This document shows, one piece after another, positions 1 through 6,005 of a stretch of DNA of 11,258 bases. The DNA is from DATDVL01 sp035290025 (GTDB taxonomy: Archaea > Nanobdellota > Nanobdellia > SCGC-AAA011-G17 > DATDVL01): positions 1 to 11,258 of the forward strand of contig DATDVL010000026.1 of the NCBI GenBank assembly GCA_035290025.1. Direction: 5' to 3'. A program made the translations under genes and the position numbers. Positions within the stretch are counted from its first letter, which is position 1; the number at the start of each line of letters is the position of its first letter. The notes below the pieces were generated by a model. It did not search any database. It was given only the letters and a program-made list of their open reading frames with translations, and was not told where the DNA came from.

Positions 1-1
1 A

Positions 2-784
2 ACACAACTCGTCACCAGCCTGAAAGAACAAGGACTAAAAATCATTGAAAGAAAAAAACTGGAAAAGAGACCCAGCAAAGCAGCAAACATTGACATAGAA
101 ATAATCATCGCAGGAGACAACGTAGGCATCGTAGAAGCAACAGCACAAACAAAAAACTACCAAGAACGAGACGAAAAAAGACCAAACTTTGAAGCAGCAC
201 GCGTCATCAGCATACGACTAGCAAAAATAATGATTAACCTCAGCCAAGCAACACCAAAAAAAACATTGCTTGACCCTTACTGCGGACTAGGAACCATACT
301 CCAAGAAGGATTACTCCAAGGCATCAACGTCATCGGCATAGATTACGACAAACATATGATACAAAAAACAAAAGAAAACCTTGAATGGCTAGGAAAACAA
401 CCAGCAACCTACAAACTCTACAATCACGACACCACAAAACTAGGAAACTTAGGCATACAAGCAGACAGCGCAGCAACAGAACCCTACCTCGGACCCTACG
501 TCAAAATACCCCTACCCAAACATAAAGCCATAGAACTTGCCATAGAACTCCAAGAACTCTACACCAAAACACTCCAACAACTACGCAAAGTCGTCAAAGG
601 AAAAATAGCATTCATCTTCCCACGATTCAAAACAAAAGAAAACCAACGCGTAAGCCTAAACATCACCAAGATACTCCACGATAGCGGATGGAAAAGCTAC
701 CAACCACTAGAAGACGTCGAGATGCCGATACCCTACTTCCACACACGAAGCGCCATAGAACGATTCATCTATATCTTAGAATAG
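2..784 (+). CDS. Trm11/TrmG10-type SAM-dependent RNA methyltransferase, 5' end outside window
   Basis: The frame is open from the left edge, so the annotated part (260 residues) lacks its N-terminus, where a THUMP domain would be expected. Visible residues 60-80 contain RDEKRP..F followed by SIRLAKIMINL, matching the linker before the Rossmann fold of COG1041-type methylases. Motif I (DPYCGLGT) begins near residue 91, the acidic motif II (IGIDYD) lies near 109-114, and motif III (HDTTKLG) near 142. Motif IV reads TEPYLGP near 159-165, where Trm11/TrmG10 enzymes normally carry D-P-P-Y. The family methylates N2 of guanosine in tRNA, typically G10. Because of the altered motif IV, substrate and activity are inferred only. 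An ATG at 230 also exists but lies inside the conserved region and is not the start. The next gene has its own TATA box just after the stop. Confidence 0.8.
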   Translation, partial: TQLVTSLKEQGLKIIERKKLEKRPSKAANIDIEIIIAGDNVGIVEATAQTKNYQERDEKRPNFEAARVISIRLAKIMINLSQATPKKTLLDPYCGLGTILQEGLLQGINVIGIDYDKHMIQKTKENLEWLGKQPATYKLYNHDTTKLGNLGIQADSAATEPYLGPYVKIPLPKHKAIELAIELQELYTKTLQQLRKVVKGKIAFIFPRFKTKENQRVSLNITKILHDSGWKSYQPLEDVEMPIPYFHTRSAIERFIYILE

Positions 785-787
785 AAA

Positions 788-797
788 ACTTAAATAA
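788..797 (+). promoter_or_regulatory. TATA box for the 822 gene
   Basis: The sequence ACTTAAATAA is centred about 29 bases before the ATG at 822. That spacing predicts transcription starting within a few bases of the start codon, and no Shine-Dalgarno sequence is visible. Confidence 0.6.
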
Positions 798-821
798 CCC
801 GACGAACTATACAATAAACTT

Positions 822-1340
822 ATGATTTATATCCCTCAAATTTTAGAAAATGAATACCAAGATTTCTTGCAACGTGCACAGACCATGGATAATTTCAGAC
901 CTGCTTCTTTTTTTTCACAATTTGAAAGTTTTTATGGGCCCTTAGCATGTTTTAGCATTGACCCTCATTTTGTAGAACAAGAAGGAAACTTGCAGAGATC
1001 CCATAAAATGGTTGTTACCTGTTTTACTCTTGCCTGTCTTGTCGATCATAAATTACGACAACTAAAAAAAAGAAAATTACACCCTCTTTCAGATACTTGG
1101 GTTGACGGTGCTCTTGCTGAACAAAAGAGAGATCCTGCTGCTTACCATATGGTTCTAGAAACACTTGATAAAGAACTTACTACTGAGAATCCTTTTCTTT
1201 CACAATTTCTTAAAACGCGTATAGCCTTAAGTCCTGAAGGCATTGAACGAAACCTTCATTTGTACAATAGTCTAAGCATAGTTCGTATTATTAATAATGA
1301 ACTAGACACCCGAACATTAGAAGAGCAATTACTACTTTAG
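822..1340 (+). CDS. Hypothetical protein, 172 aa, unrecognised
   Basis: I do not recognise this protein. It has no signal peptide, no membrane segment and no obvious catalytic motif. It looks soluble and mostly helical, with a basic stretch (QLKKRKLHP) near residues 80-88 and three cysteines (43, 67, 72). The ATG is chosen because a TATA box lies 29 bases upstream, giving a leaderless message. It sits between an RNA methyltransferase gene and orc1/cdc6, each of which has its own signals, so no operon role is implied. Codon use is odd: in the first 40 codons 23 end in T or G, whereas neighbouring plus-strand genes end overwhelmingly in A or C. That suggests recent inversion, transfer or weaker mutational equilibration. 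Coding status is supported by the promoter, the clean length and the tight packing. Confidence 0.7.
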   Translation: MIYIPQILENEYQDFLQRAQTMDNFRPASFFSQFESFYGPLACFSIDPHFVEQEGNLQRSHKMVVTCFTLACLVDHKLRQLKKRKLHPLSDTWVDGALAEQKRDPAAYHMVLETLDKELTTENPFLSQFLKTRIALSPEGIERNLHLYNSLSIVRIINNELDTRTLEEQLLL

Positions 1341-1350
1341 ACGACAAAAA

Positions 1351-1360
1351 ACTATAAAAG
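1351..1360 (+). promoter_or_regulatory. TATA box for orc1/cdc6
   Basis: ACTATAAAAG is centred about 27 bases before the ATG at 1382. This is the geometry of an archaeal leaderless promoter. Confidence 0.7.
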
Positions 1361-1381
1361 AACCAAAAATAACCCACTCCT

Positions 1382-2482
1382 ATGCCCGATTTATTCAAAG
1401 ACATGCTCAAAGCAGACGAATCACTCTTCCTTGACCCTTTACCCTTAGATGTAGATTTTATACCACCCATCATTGAAGGACGAGAACAAGAACAACAATT
1501 GATAGCCAGTTGTATAAAACCCTTATTTAACAAACGACCCGGAAGAAACGCATTCATCACCGGAGCACCCGGCATAGGAAAAACACTCGCAACCAAATAC
1601 TTACTCCAAGAACTAGAACGACAAACAACAGACATTTACCCCATTTACATTAACTGCTGGAAAAAAGACTCAGCACACAAAATAGTCTTAGGAATGTGCG
1701 ACGCCCTAGGCTACAAATTTACCCAAAACAGAACAACAGGAGAATTGATGGACGAAGTAACACGCATCATCAACAAAAAAGCAGCAGTCATCATCTTAGA
1801 CGAAGCAGACAAAATAACTGATGATTCTATTATCTACCAATTGCTAGAAGACCCCTACATGAAAAGCCTCATACTCATATCGAACGAAGCAGACTACCTC
1901 ACCACCTTAGACAACAGAATAGTATCACGACTCAACGCAGAAGTCATCAACTTTGAATCCTACAACTACGAAGAAATTTATGATATACTCCAAAAAAGAG
2001 TCCACCACGCATTCGTCGCCGACGTTTTTGACAAAGAAGCATTCGACATCATAGCACAACGAACCCACAGCCTACGAGACCTACGAGCAGGACTATTCCT
2101 TCTCAAAGAAGCAGGAGAAATAGCAGAAACAGCAGCATCAAGAAAAATAACTATGCAGCACACAACACAAGCCATAGAAAAATTAGACAATTTTAAAATA
2201 CGAAGCTCAGAAACACTCAACGACACTGATAAAGAATTACTAGAACTCATCAAAAAAAACTCAGGAAAAACGACATCAGAAATATTTGGCAGCTACCAAC
2301 AAACAGGAGGAGAGAAATCATTACGAACGTTCCAAAGAAAAATAGACATCCTCCTCAAAAACCGTGTCATCAGCAAAAAAGAAGTAGCAACATTCCCTGG
2401 AAGAACAACAAGACTTTACTACGGGAGCATCAAAAGCCTCCAAGACTACCAAACAGAAGAAGAAAACAGCGACAAAACATAG
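1382..2482 (+). CDS. cdc6: Orc1/Cdc6-family replication initiator ATPase
   Basis: This AAA+ protein of 366 residues matches the archaeal Orc1/Cdc6 family, which binds origin repeats and recruits the MCM helicase. An N-terminal REQEQQL segment near 34-40 corresponds to the family's usual HRE box. Walker A is GAPGIGKT at 61-68 and Walker B is ILDEAD at 138-143. A sensor-1 asparagine lies at 168 (LISNEAD), box VII arginines in NRIVSRL at 178-184, and sensor-2 arginines at 232/235 in LRDLRAG. Residues about 280-350 fit the C-terminal winged-helix domain that contacts DNA. The ATG lies 27 bases after a TATA box, so the message is probably leaderless. The protein is slightly short for the family and divergent at the N-terminus. 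An AAA+ ATPase of another Orc/Cdc6-like clade is the main alternative. No origin repeats are evident in the short flanks. Confidence 0.9.
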   Translation: MPDLFKDMLKADESLFLDPLPLDVDFIPPIIEGREQEQQLIASCIKPLFNKRPGRNAFITGAPGIGKTLATKYLLQELERQTTDIYPIYINCWKKDSAHKIVLGMCDALGYKFTQNRTTGELMDEVTRIINKKAAVIILDEADKITDDSIIYQLLEDPYMKSLILISNEADYLTTLDNRIVSRLNAEVINFESYNYEEIYDILQKRVHHAFVADVFDKEAFDIIAQRTHSLRDLRAGLFLLKEAGEIAETAASRKITMQHTTQAIEKLDNFKIRSSETLNDTDKELLELIKKNSGKTTSEIFGSYQQTGGEKSLRTFQRKIDILLKNRVISKKEVATFPGRTTRLYYGSIKSLQDYQTEEENSDKT

Positions 2483-2525
2483 AAAAGAAGCCGACACGAC
2501 ACACACGACAACCGCGCCAAGACTC

Positions 2526-2535
2526 CTTATAAATT
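2526..2535 (+). promoter_or_regulatory. TATA box for the tiny bicistron
   Basis: CTTATAAATT predicts transcription start near 2557 and a leader of roughly 40 bases before the ATG at 2599. About 17-32 bases upstream the heptamer ACACGAC occurs twice (2494-2500 and 2503-2509), a possible protein-binding site whose function is unknown. Confidence 0.55.
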
Positions 2536-2562
2536 TCTCACCCCACTACTCTTCTAAGAACC

Positions 2563-2580
2563 CCGAGTATAACACTCAGG
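2563..2580 (+). promoter_or_regulatory. Small hairpin in the leader next to the ribosome binding site
   Basis: GAGT at 2565-2568 pairs with ACTC at 2574-2577 across a five-base loop. CC (2563-2564) can extend the stem with GG (2579-2580) past a bulged A. The strong ribosome binding site AGGAGG (2585-2590) begins five bases later and is eight bases from the ATG. The stem is short and could be chance. Confidence 0.3.
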
Positions 2581-2598
2581 AAAAAGGAGGAACCCACC

Positions 2599-2736
2599 AT
2601 GAGAGCAATACGAGACTGGCTGCCACGATTACTGACACGCCAAGAAACCATCAGCTGCCGAGACCTACGACCAGCAACCATAGCAACCCTAACAAGCATA
2701 CAACTCTGCAATTTACCCCTGGAGGTGAAACGATGA
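2599..2736 (+). CDS. Small basic protein, 45 aa, first gene of a coupled pair
   Basis: I do not recognise this protein. It has 45 residues with seven arginines and one lysine against four acidic residues (net about +4). Cysteines lie at 20 and 37, and a tryptophan-containing amphipathic stretch at the N-terminus (RDWLPRLL). There is no membrane segment. Evidence that it is a gene: a TATA box at 2526, an excellent Shine-Dalgarno sequence AGGAGG eight bases before the ATG, A/C-ending codons like other plus-strand genes, and a stop codon that overlaps the start of the next gene as ATGA at 2733-2736. Its position after orc1/cdc6 is notable, but no function can be assigned. Alternatively it could be a leader peptide that couples translation of the next gene. 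Confidence 0.6.
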   Translation: MRAIRDWLPRLLTRQETISCRDLRPATIATLTSIQLCNLPLEVKR

Positions 2737-2852
2737 ACGTTTACGATGAAGAATCACTAGAAGAATTAGACGACGAAATGAGTCTAGAAGAATTAGGATT
2801 CATGCAAGGATACCTCATGGCATCAGCCTACGTAGACCTGCGAGAAGAATAA
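2733..2852 (+). CDS. Small acidic protein, 39 aa, second gene of a coupled pair
   Basis: This 39-residue protein is strongly acidic (13 Asp/Glu against one Arg). The pentapeptide SLEEL occurs twice (residues 8-12 and 17-21), encoded by a 13-base direct repeat at 2757-2769 and 2784-2796. It ends in a GFMQGYLMA segment (22-30). An acidic stretch followed by G-F-M-x-G-Y is a pattern I associate with tiny archaeal proteins of unknown function; this is recognition from memory. The ATG overlaps the previous stop (ATGA), and GGAGGTG lies just upstream at 2721-2727, so translational coupling is likely. An oligo-T tract follows within five bases of the stop. The opposite charge of its partner suggests the two might bind each other, which is inference only. 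Confidence 0.65.
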   Translation: MNVYDEESLEELDDEMSLEELGFMQGYLMASAYVDLREE

Positions 2853-2856
2853 AATA

Positions 2857-2868
2857 TTTTTTTTCTTA
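2857..2868 (+). terminator. Oligo-T terminator after the tiny bicistron
   Basis: Eight consecutive T (2857-2864), then C and two more T, begin four bases after the stop codon at 2850-2852. Oligo-T tracts of this kind terminate archaeal RNA polymerase. No strong stem precedes it. Confidence 0.55.
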
Positions 2869-2998
2869 TATTCTTCAACAATCTTACCCACCGTGCCTAC
2901 CTCACTAATTAATCTCTCAACAGGAATGTCACGAGCAGACTTCAACATGACTGACTTATTATATTCAATAAAGTATAACCCCTAGTCGTATCTGGATC
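2866..2998 (-). pseudogene. Possible remnant of a minus-strand protein gene
   Basis: Read on the minus strand, 2975 down to 2862 stays open and gives a protein-like segment containing FIEYNKSVM, then ARDIPVERLISEVG, then GKIVEEYKK. Upstream the frame is closed by a stop at 2984-2982. One base out of frame, 2998-2975 reads DPDTTRGY, which would join smoothly after a one-base indel. Of the 38 codons from 2975 to 2862, 26 end in T or G, the bias of real minus-strand genes here. I do not recognise a family. It may be a decayed fragment or a chance open stretch. The rest of 2853-3077 shows only the terminator and the next promoter. Confidence 0.3.
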
Positions 2999-3045
2999 AA
3001 CTCAATATTAACAGATTCTTTATCTACTTATGATAATGACAACAA

Positions 3046-3056
3046 ACTATAAAAAG
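3046..3056 (+). promoter_or_regulatory. TATA box that fixes the phosphoesterase start at 3078
   Basis: ACTATAAAAAG is nearly identical to the cdc6 promoter and is centred 27 bases before the ATG at 3078. It lies downstream of the in-frame ATG at 3030, so that upstream ATG would not be transcribed from it. Confidence 0.65.
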
Positions 3057-3077
3057 CTTCTGCGCAAAAAAAACCTG

Positions 3078-3713
3078 ATGAGAATACTTGCATTTACTGA
3101 CATCCACGCTGACAAGAAAAACATGAAAGTTCTCGTCAAAAAAGCAGAAACTGTAGACATCTGCATCTGCTGTGGGGACTTCACTTACTTTAGCGCAGAA
3201 ATGGAAGAAGTACTAGACTATCTAGGAAAAAACATAAAAAAACCCTTATTTATGATTCACGGCAACCACGAAGACTACGATTACTTCATGACGGTAAGCC
3301 AACGTTACCCTAACATTATTCCTTTCCATCTTACTCTAGCACAAATAGCACCTAAAATACACTTATTTGGTTATGGCGGTGGTGGTTTCAGTTTTATAGA
3401 AAAAAATTTAGAAAAAGCATACGCCCAACTCAAGAAAAAACTACCAAAAAATACACATCTCATCTTTGTAACCCACGCACCACCCTATGGAACACAACTT
3501 GACTTTTTAGACGAAGAACGAGGACACCGCGGATGCAAAACAAGCAAAGATATTGTCAAAGAATTACAACCTCTACTCGCATTATCAGGACATTTCCACG
3601 AAACATTCGGCGTTCATGAACGTTTAGGAAAAACATTAATGCTCAATCCTGGTGATGAAGGAACTATTCTTGTTATTGATGAAGAAAAAGGAACGGTAAA
3701 GATTGAAGAATAA
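3078..3713 (+). CDS. Calcineurin-like metallophosphoesterase
   Basis: This 211-residue protein has all the metal-binding motifs of the calcineurin-like phosphoesterase fold, in order. They are D-x-H (D8, H10 in FTDIHAD), G-D (D34 in CCGDF), G-N-H (N63, H64 in HGNHED), histidine H133 in VTHAPPYGT, and G-x-H (H172, H174 in GHFHE). Two divalent metals are expected in the active site, and the enzyme should be cytosolic. The substrate cannot be read from sequence; relatives cleave phosphodiesters or phosphomonoesters. The start at 3078 is preferred over the ATG at 3030 because the protein then begins directly with MRILAFTDIH, and because a TATA box lies 27 bases upstream. A GYGGGG stretch at 98-103 is a glycine-rich loop. 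The C-terminus is complete, ending against a hairpin shared with the convergent small gene. Confidence 0.88.
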   Translation: MRILAFTDIHADKKNMKVLVKKAETVDICICCGDFTYFSAEMEEVLDYLGKNIKKPLFMIHGNHEDYDYFMTVSQRYPNIIPFHLTLAQIAPKIHLFGYGGGGFSFIEKNLEKAYAQLKKKLPKNTHLIFVTHAPPYGTQLDFLDEERGHRGCKTSKDIVKELQPLLALSGHFHETFGVHERLGKTLMLNPGDEGTILVIDEEKGTVKIEE

Positions 3714-3741
3714 AAAATAAAAAGAAGACTTAACGTCTTCT
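3711..3741 (-). terminator. Hairpin plus T-run between convergent genes
   Basis: AGAAGAC at 3723-3729 and GTCTTCT at 3735-3741 form a perfect 7-bp stem with a five-base loop. Read on the minus strand, the stem is followed by TTTTTATTTTTTA, so it fits a terminator for the small basic gene. The stem itself uses that gene's last arginine codons and flanks its stop. On the plus strand it sits directly after the phosphoesterase stop, but without a T-run. Confidence 0.5.
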
Positions 3742-3801
3742 CTTTGCTCGCGAAGATTTCTTTGCAGTTGATCTTCGTGCTGTTTTTCTTTTTGCTGCCA
3801 T
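3730..3801 (-). CDS. Tiny Lys/Arg-rich protein, 23 aa
   Basis: This 23-residue protein has 12 Lys or Arg residues and otherwise almost only Ala, Ser and Thr, so it should bind nucleic acid or the ribosome and be unstructured alone. It is likely a real gene: GAGGTG lies five bases upstream of the ATG (3806-3811), a TATA-like box at 3853-3861 gives a leader of about 30 bases, and the stop is followed by a hairpin and T-run. It is too short for family assignment. Candidates include a very small ribosomal or chromatin-associated protein, but neither is shown. Residues 7-15 (TARRSTAKK) resemble the histone H3 tail, which is probably coincidence of composition. Confidence 0.6.
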   Translation of the reverse strand: MAAKRKTARRSTAKKSSRAKRRR

Positions 3802-3805
3802 TTTT

Positions 3806-3811
3806 CACCTC
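3806..3811 (-). promoter_or_regulatory. Shine-Dalgarno sequence of the 23-aa gene
   Basis: On the minus strand GAGGTG is followed by AAAA and then the ATG at 3801. This is near-perfect complementarity to the archaeal 16S rRNA 3' end, and it is the main reason to accept such a short gene. Confidence 0.6.
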
Positions 3812-3852
3812 ACTTTTTTTTGATTAGGATGATAAATTAATGCGTGCTTTCA

Positions 3853-3861
3853 CTTATAAAC
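3853..3861 (-). promoter_or_regulatory. TATA box for the 23-aa gene
   Basis: On the minus strand GTTTATAAG lies just after the TatD stop. It predicts transcription start near 3831 and a leader of about 30 bases that contains the Shine-Dalgarno sequence. Confidence 0.5.
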
Positions 3862-3870
3862 GTTTCTTTT

Positions 3871-4611
3871 TCAAACAAAAAATAATTTCTGCGCGTTCAT
3901 AAAAATATTTTTCATAACTTCATCAATATCGCATTTTTTTATCTCTGCAATCTTTTTTATTGCTACAAAAACATTTTTTGGTTCATTACGCTCTGTTTTT
4001 ATTGGATTCAGGTGGGGACTATCTGTTTCTGTTAATAATTGATTACTACTAACTCGTTCAGCAACAACTTGAAAATGTTTTGACGTCTCTATTAATGCAG
4101 GAATAGTAATATACCAACCATTATCTTCAATTCTTTTTACTAACTTCATATTACCACAAAAACAATGCATCACTACTTTCTTAGCACCAACACTTTCCAA
4201 CGCTTCAACAGCCTCTTTCTCTGCCTTACGAGAATGTACAATAACAGGCTTCCCTAGCTTCTTCGCTAACTCTACGATTTCTACAAAACGGTCACGCTGC
4301 AACGTGATAGATTCTATCTCTTGCAAATCCAAACCAATTTCACCAATAGCAACCATTTCTTCTTTATGCTTCTCAAGAAACTTTAAGTTATCAATAAACA
4401 TCTCATCAGACAAACGAACAACCTCCGTAGGATACAACCCCAACGCAGCACGGACGTTCGTGTATTTCTTTGCCAACGCTAAAGCTCTTACATTATCTTC
4501 ATAATTAACACCATTCTCGACGATAATAACATCCTTGTTTCTTTCTAGAACAGCATCACGATCACCATCAAAGGCTTTCGATAACATGTGTGCATGAACA
4601 TCGATTAACAT
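3871..4611 (-). CDS. TatD-family metal-dependent hydrolase / deoxyribonuclease
   Basis: This 246-residue protein fits the TatD family, TIM-barrel metal hydrolases many of which are 3'-5' exonucleases acting on DNA. The metal-ligand motifs appear in order: H-x-H (H6, H8 in DVHAH), Glu91 in AIGEIGLD, His126 in VIVHSRKAE, His149 in VMHCFCG, and Asp197 in TETDSP. GLYPT at 58-62 replaces the usual GLHP. Length is normal for the family. The ATG at 4611 is chosen rather than an in-frame TTG at 4623, because the family starts with a hydrophobic strand directly before D-x-H-x-H and because a TATA box lies 26-27 bases upstream. It follows the M50 protease gene on the same strand but has its own promoter. 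Cytosolic; its physiological substrate here is unknown. Confidence 0.88.
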   Translation of the reverse strand: MLIDVHAHMLSKAFDGDRDAVLERNKDVIIVENGVNYEDNVRALALAKKYTNVRAALGLYPTEVVRLSDEMFIDNLKFLEKHKEEMVAIGEIGLDLQEIESITLQRDRFVEIVELAKKLGKPVIVHSRKAEKEAVEALESVGAKKVVMHCFCGNMKLVKRIEDNGWYITIPALIETSKHFQVVAERVSSNQLLTETDSPHLNPIKTERNEPKNVFVAIKKIAEIKKCDIDEVMKNIFMNAQKLFFV

Positions 4612-4633
4612 ACAAAAGAACAAAACACAATAT

Positions 4634-4642
4634 TACTTAAAG
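4634..4642 (-). promoter_or_regulatory. TATA box for the TatD-family gene
   Basis: On the minus strand CTTTAAGTA is centred 26-27 bases before the ATG at 4611. This leaderless geometry rules against the upstream TTG start. Confidence 0.5.
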
Positions 4643-5833
4643 TTAACCCATGAATGGAGAAGCAATCCATAAGACAAGCTTCCACAAATATGGCAAAAGA
4701 TTAATAAGAATCAACAACAAACAAAAAAGTGTCATTGCACCAAAAATCTTTTTCTGCGTCTTACCATTCTTAACAACGTAGCTAATACCTGTCAAGAACA
4801 TACGACCACCATCAATAGGACCCAAAGGCAACAAGTTAAACAAACCAACACCAAAACTAACAATAAACAACCAAAAAACTAACATATGCAACCAGCTGAC
4901 CGCTAACGGTAATTTATCACCATACTTTTCTACAACAGCAGGCTTTATACGCGTACTCACTTCGAAATCAGCAATACCCATAAAACCACGAGAAGCATTA
5001 TCAGGACTAGGCTCAGCAGTCACGGCAAAAACACCCTTATCTGTTTCTAATATAACATTTTGATTCGGGCGAACATCCTGAGCAGCAACCAAAAAATCAG
5101 GGATGGAAGGAGTTGAATGATTATTTAATGACAATAATAAGAACGGCGCAGACAGACCTGCATGATCAACAGGATGGCCTGGCATCACGGAATTGACCAT
5201 AACACCCGCACCCTCAAACGTGCCCGCATACCAAGGACCCATAACAAAATTTAGTACTACTAAAGCAACAATTGCCAATAAAACATTCGCAAAAGGACCA
5301 GCAGAAAAAACTGTTAACTGATGAAAACGAGACTTCTTGACCATGACCTTATCATCAGGCTCAACAAAAGCACCAAGAATAGGACCAAACAAAGCCAAAC
5401 CAGAAGACTTAACAGGAATCTTGTACAAACGAGCATAGACCCCATGGAAAAACTCGTGCACGGCAGCAACAATAAAAATAGAAACAATCCAATGCCAGAA
5501 CGACAAATCAGGAAGACCAGGTATTTTTACCCCGGGCAACACAGGAGCAACCGCAGGCACAGCAGCAGGAACGGTTAATAGCATAAAAGTACCAACAACC
5601 AAATAATAAAGAATCATAGCCATACCAGCAAAACCGATCAACACAGAAAAAAAAGACAAGAAACGCAACAACCAAGGAACCTTCGCAGCAATCTTATCCA
5701 TCAACTTCAAACCAAGACGCGTACGATAAATAGCAACAATACCCTGAACCTGCCAACGCTCACGATACTTCACAAAAAAGTAACCAATTAGACCATAAAA
5801 CAGAATTGCCAATAATATGTCAAAGTTCATCAT
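4643..5833 (-). CDS. M50-family site-2 protease (membrane zinc metalloprotease)
   Basis: This 396-residue membrane protein has the site-2 protease signature. H-E-F-F-H at 126-130 supplies the two zinc histidines and the catalytic glutamate. A conserved FSAGPFANVLLA lies at 176-187. The second active-site motif LPLGPIDGGRMF at 336-347 contributes the aspartate (341). Hydrophobic segments occur near 5-21, 60-90, 115-135, 175-200, 313-335 and 365-390. Residues about 205-290 form a soluble domain between the motifs that resembles a PDZ domain. Such enzymes cut membrane-bound substrates within the bilayer, often releasing regulators. The ATG overlaps the eL40 stop by one base (TAATG), with a second ATG next to it at 5830, so translation is probably coupled. 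It is the third gene of an aIF5A-eL40-protease operon. The substrate is unknown. Confidence 0.88.
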   Translation of the reverse strand: MMNFDILLAILFYGLIGYFFVKYRERWQVQGIVAIYRTRLGLKLMDKIAAKVPWLLRFLSFFSVLIGFAGMAMILYYLVVGTFMLLTVPAAVPAVAPVLPGVKIPGLPDLSFWHWIVSIFIVAAVHEFFHGVYARLYKIPVKSSGLALFGPILGAFVEPDDKVMVKKSRFHQLTVFSAGPFANVLLAIVALVVLNFVMGPWYAGTFEGAGVMVNSVMPGHPVDHAGLSAPFLLLSLNNHSTPSIPDFLVAAQDVRPNQNVILETDKGVFAVTAEPSPDNASRGFMGIADFEVSTRIKPAVVEKYGDKLPLAVSWLHMLVFWLFIVSFGVGLFNLLPLGPIDGGRMFLTGISYVVKNGKTQKKIFGAMTLFCLLLILINLLPYLWKLVLWIASPFMG

Positions 5834-6003
5834 TACTTCTTTGCTTCTTTCTTGATGGCCCTAAAAGCTTTACCACCACAACCTCTGCAAAGAACCTCTT
5901 TATTTAAAATACGCTGAGAATTGGTACGCACTTTCTTTTTACAACGCTTACACACAAAAACACCCTTAAACAAACGAGCAATTGCTTCAGGAAATTTAGC
6001 CAT
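5833..6003 (-). CDS. rpl40e: Large ribosomal subunit protein eL40
   Basis: This 56-residue protein begins MAKFPEAIARLF, very close to the archaeal eL40 start. It has a zinc ribbon made of two C-x2-C pairs (C18-C21 and C39-C42) in a Lys/Arg-rich background. eL40 is a small protein of the large ribosomal subunit, near the translation-factor binding region. Length is slightly above the usual 45-50 because of a lysine-rich C-terminus (AIKKEAKK). The ATG lies two bases after the aIF5A stop, and the stop overlaps the start of the M50 protease gene by one base, so all three genes should be on one transcript. In the first 40 codons 30 end in T or G, typical of minus-strand genes in this window. Confidence 0.85.
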   Translation of the reverse strand: MAKFPEAIARLFKGVFVCKRCKKKVRTNSQRILNKEVLCRGCGGKAFRAIKKEAKK

Positions 6004-6005
6004 GA

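Noticed and set aside
1341..2600. Replication origin next to orc1/cdc6
   Set aside because: The flanks are only 41 and about 115 bases, hold no long inverted origin-recognition repeats or AT-rich unwinding zone, and strand composition does not change sign across the gene.
3030..3077. Upstream ATG for the phosphoesterase
   Set aside because: It adds 16 residues before the family's natural start, and the TATA box lies downstream of it, pointing to 3078.
3730..3801. True histone H3 tail homologue
   Set aside because: The similarity covers nine low-complexity residues without any histone fold; convergence by composition is the simpler explanation.
4612..4623. In-frame TTG start for the TatD-family gene
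   Set aside because: The TATA box at 4634-4642 places transcription start at about 4611, where the ATG is, and TTG would be untranscribed.
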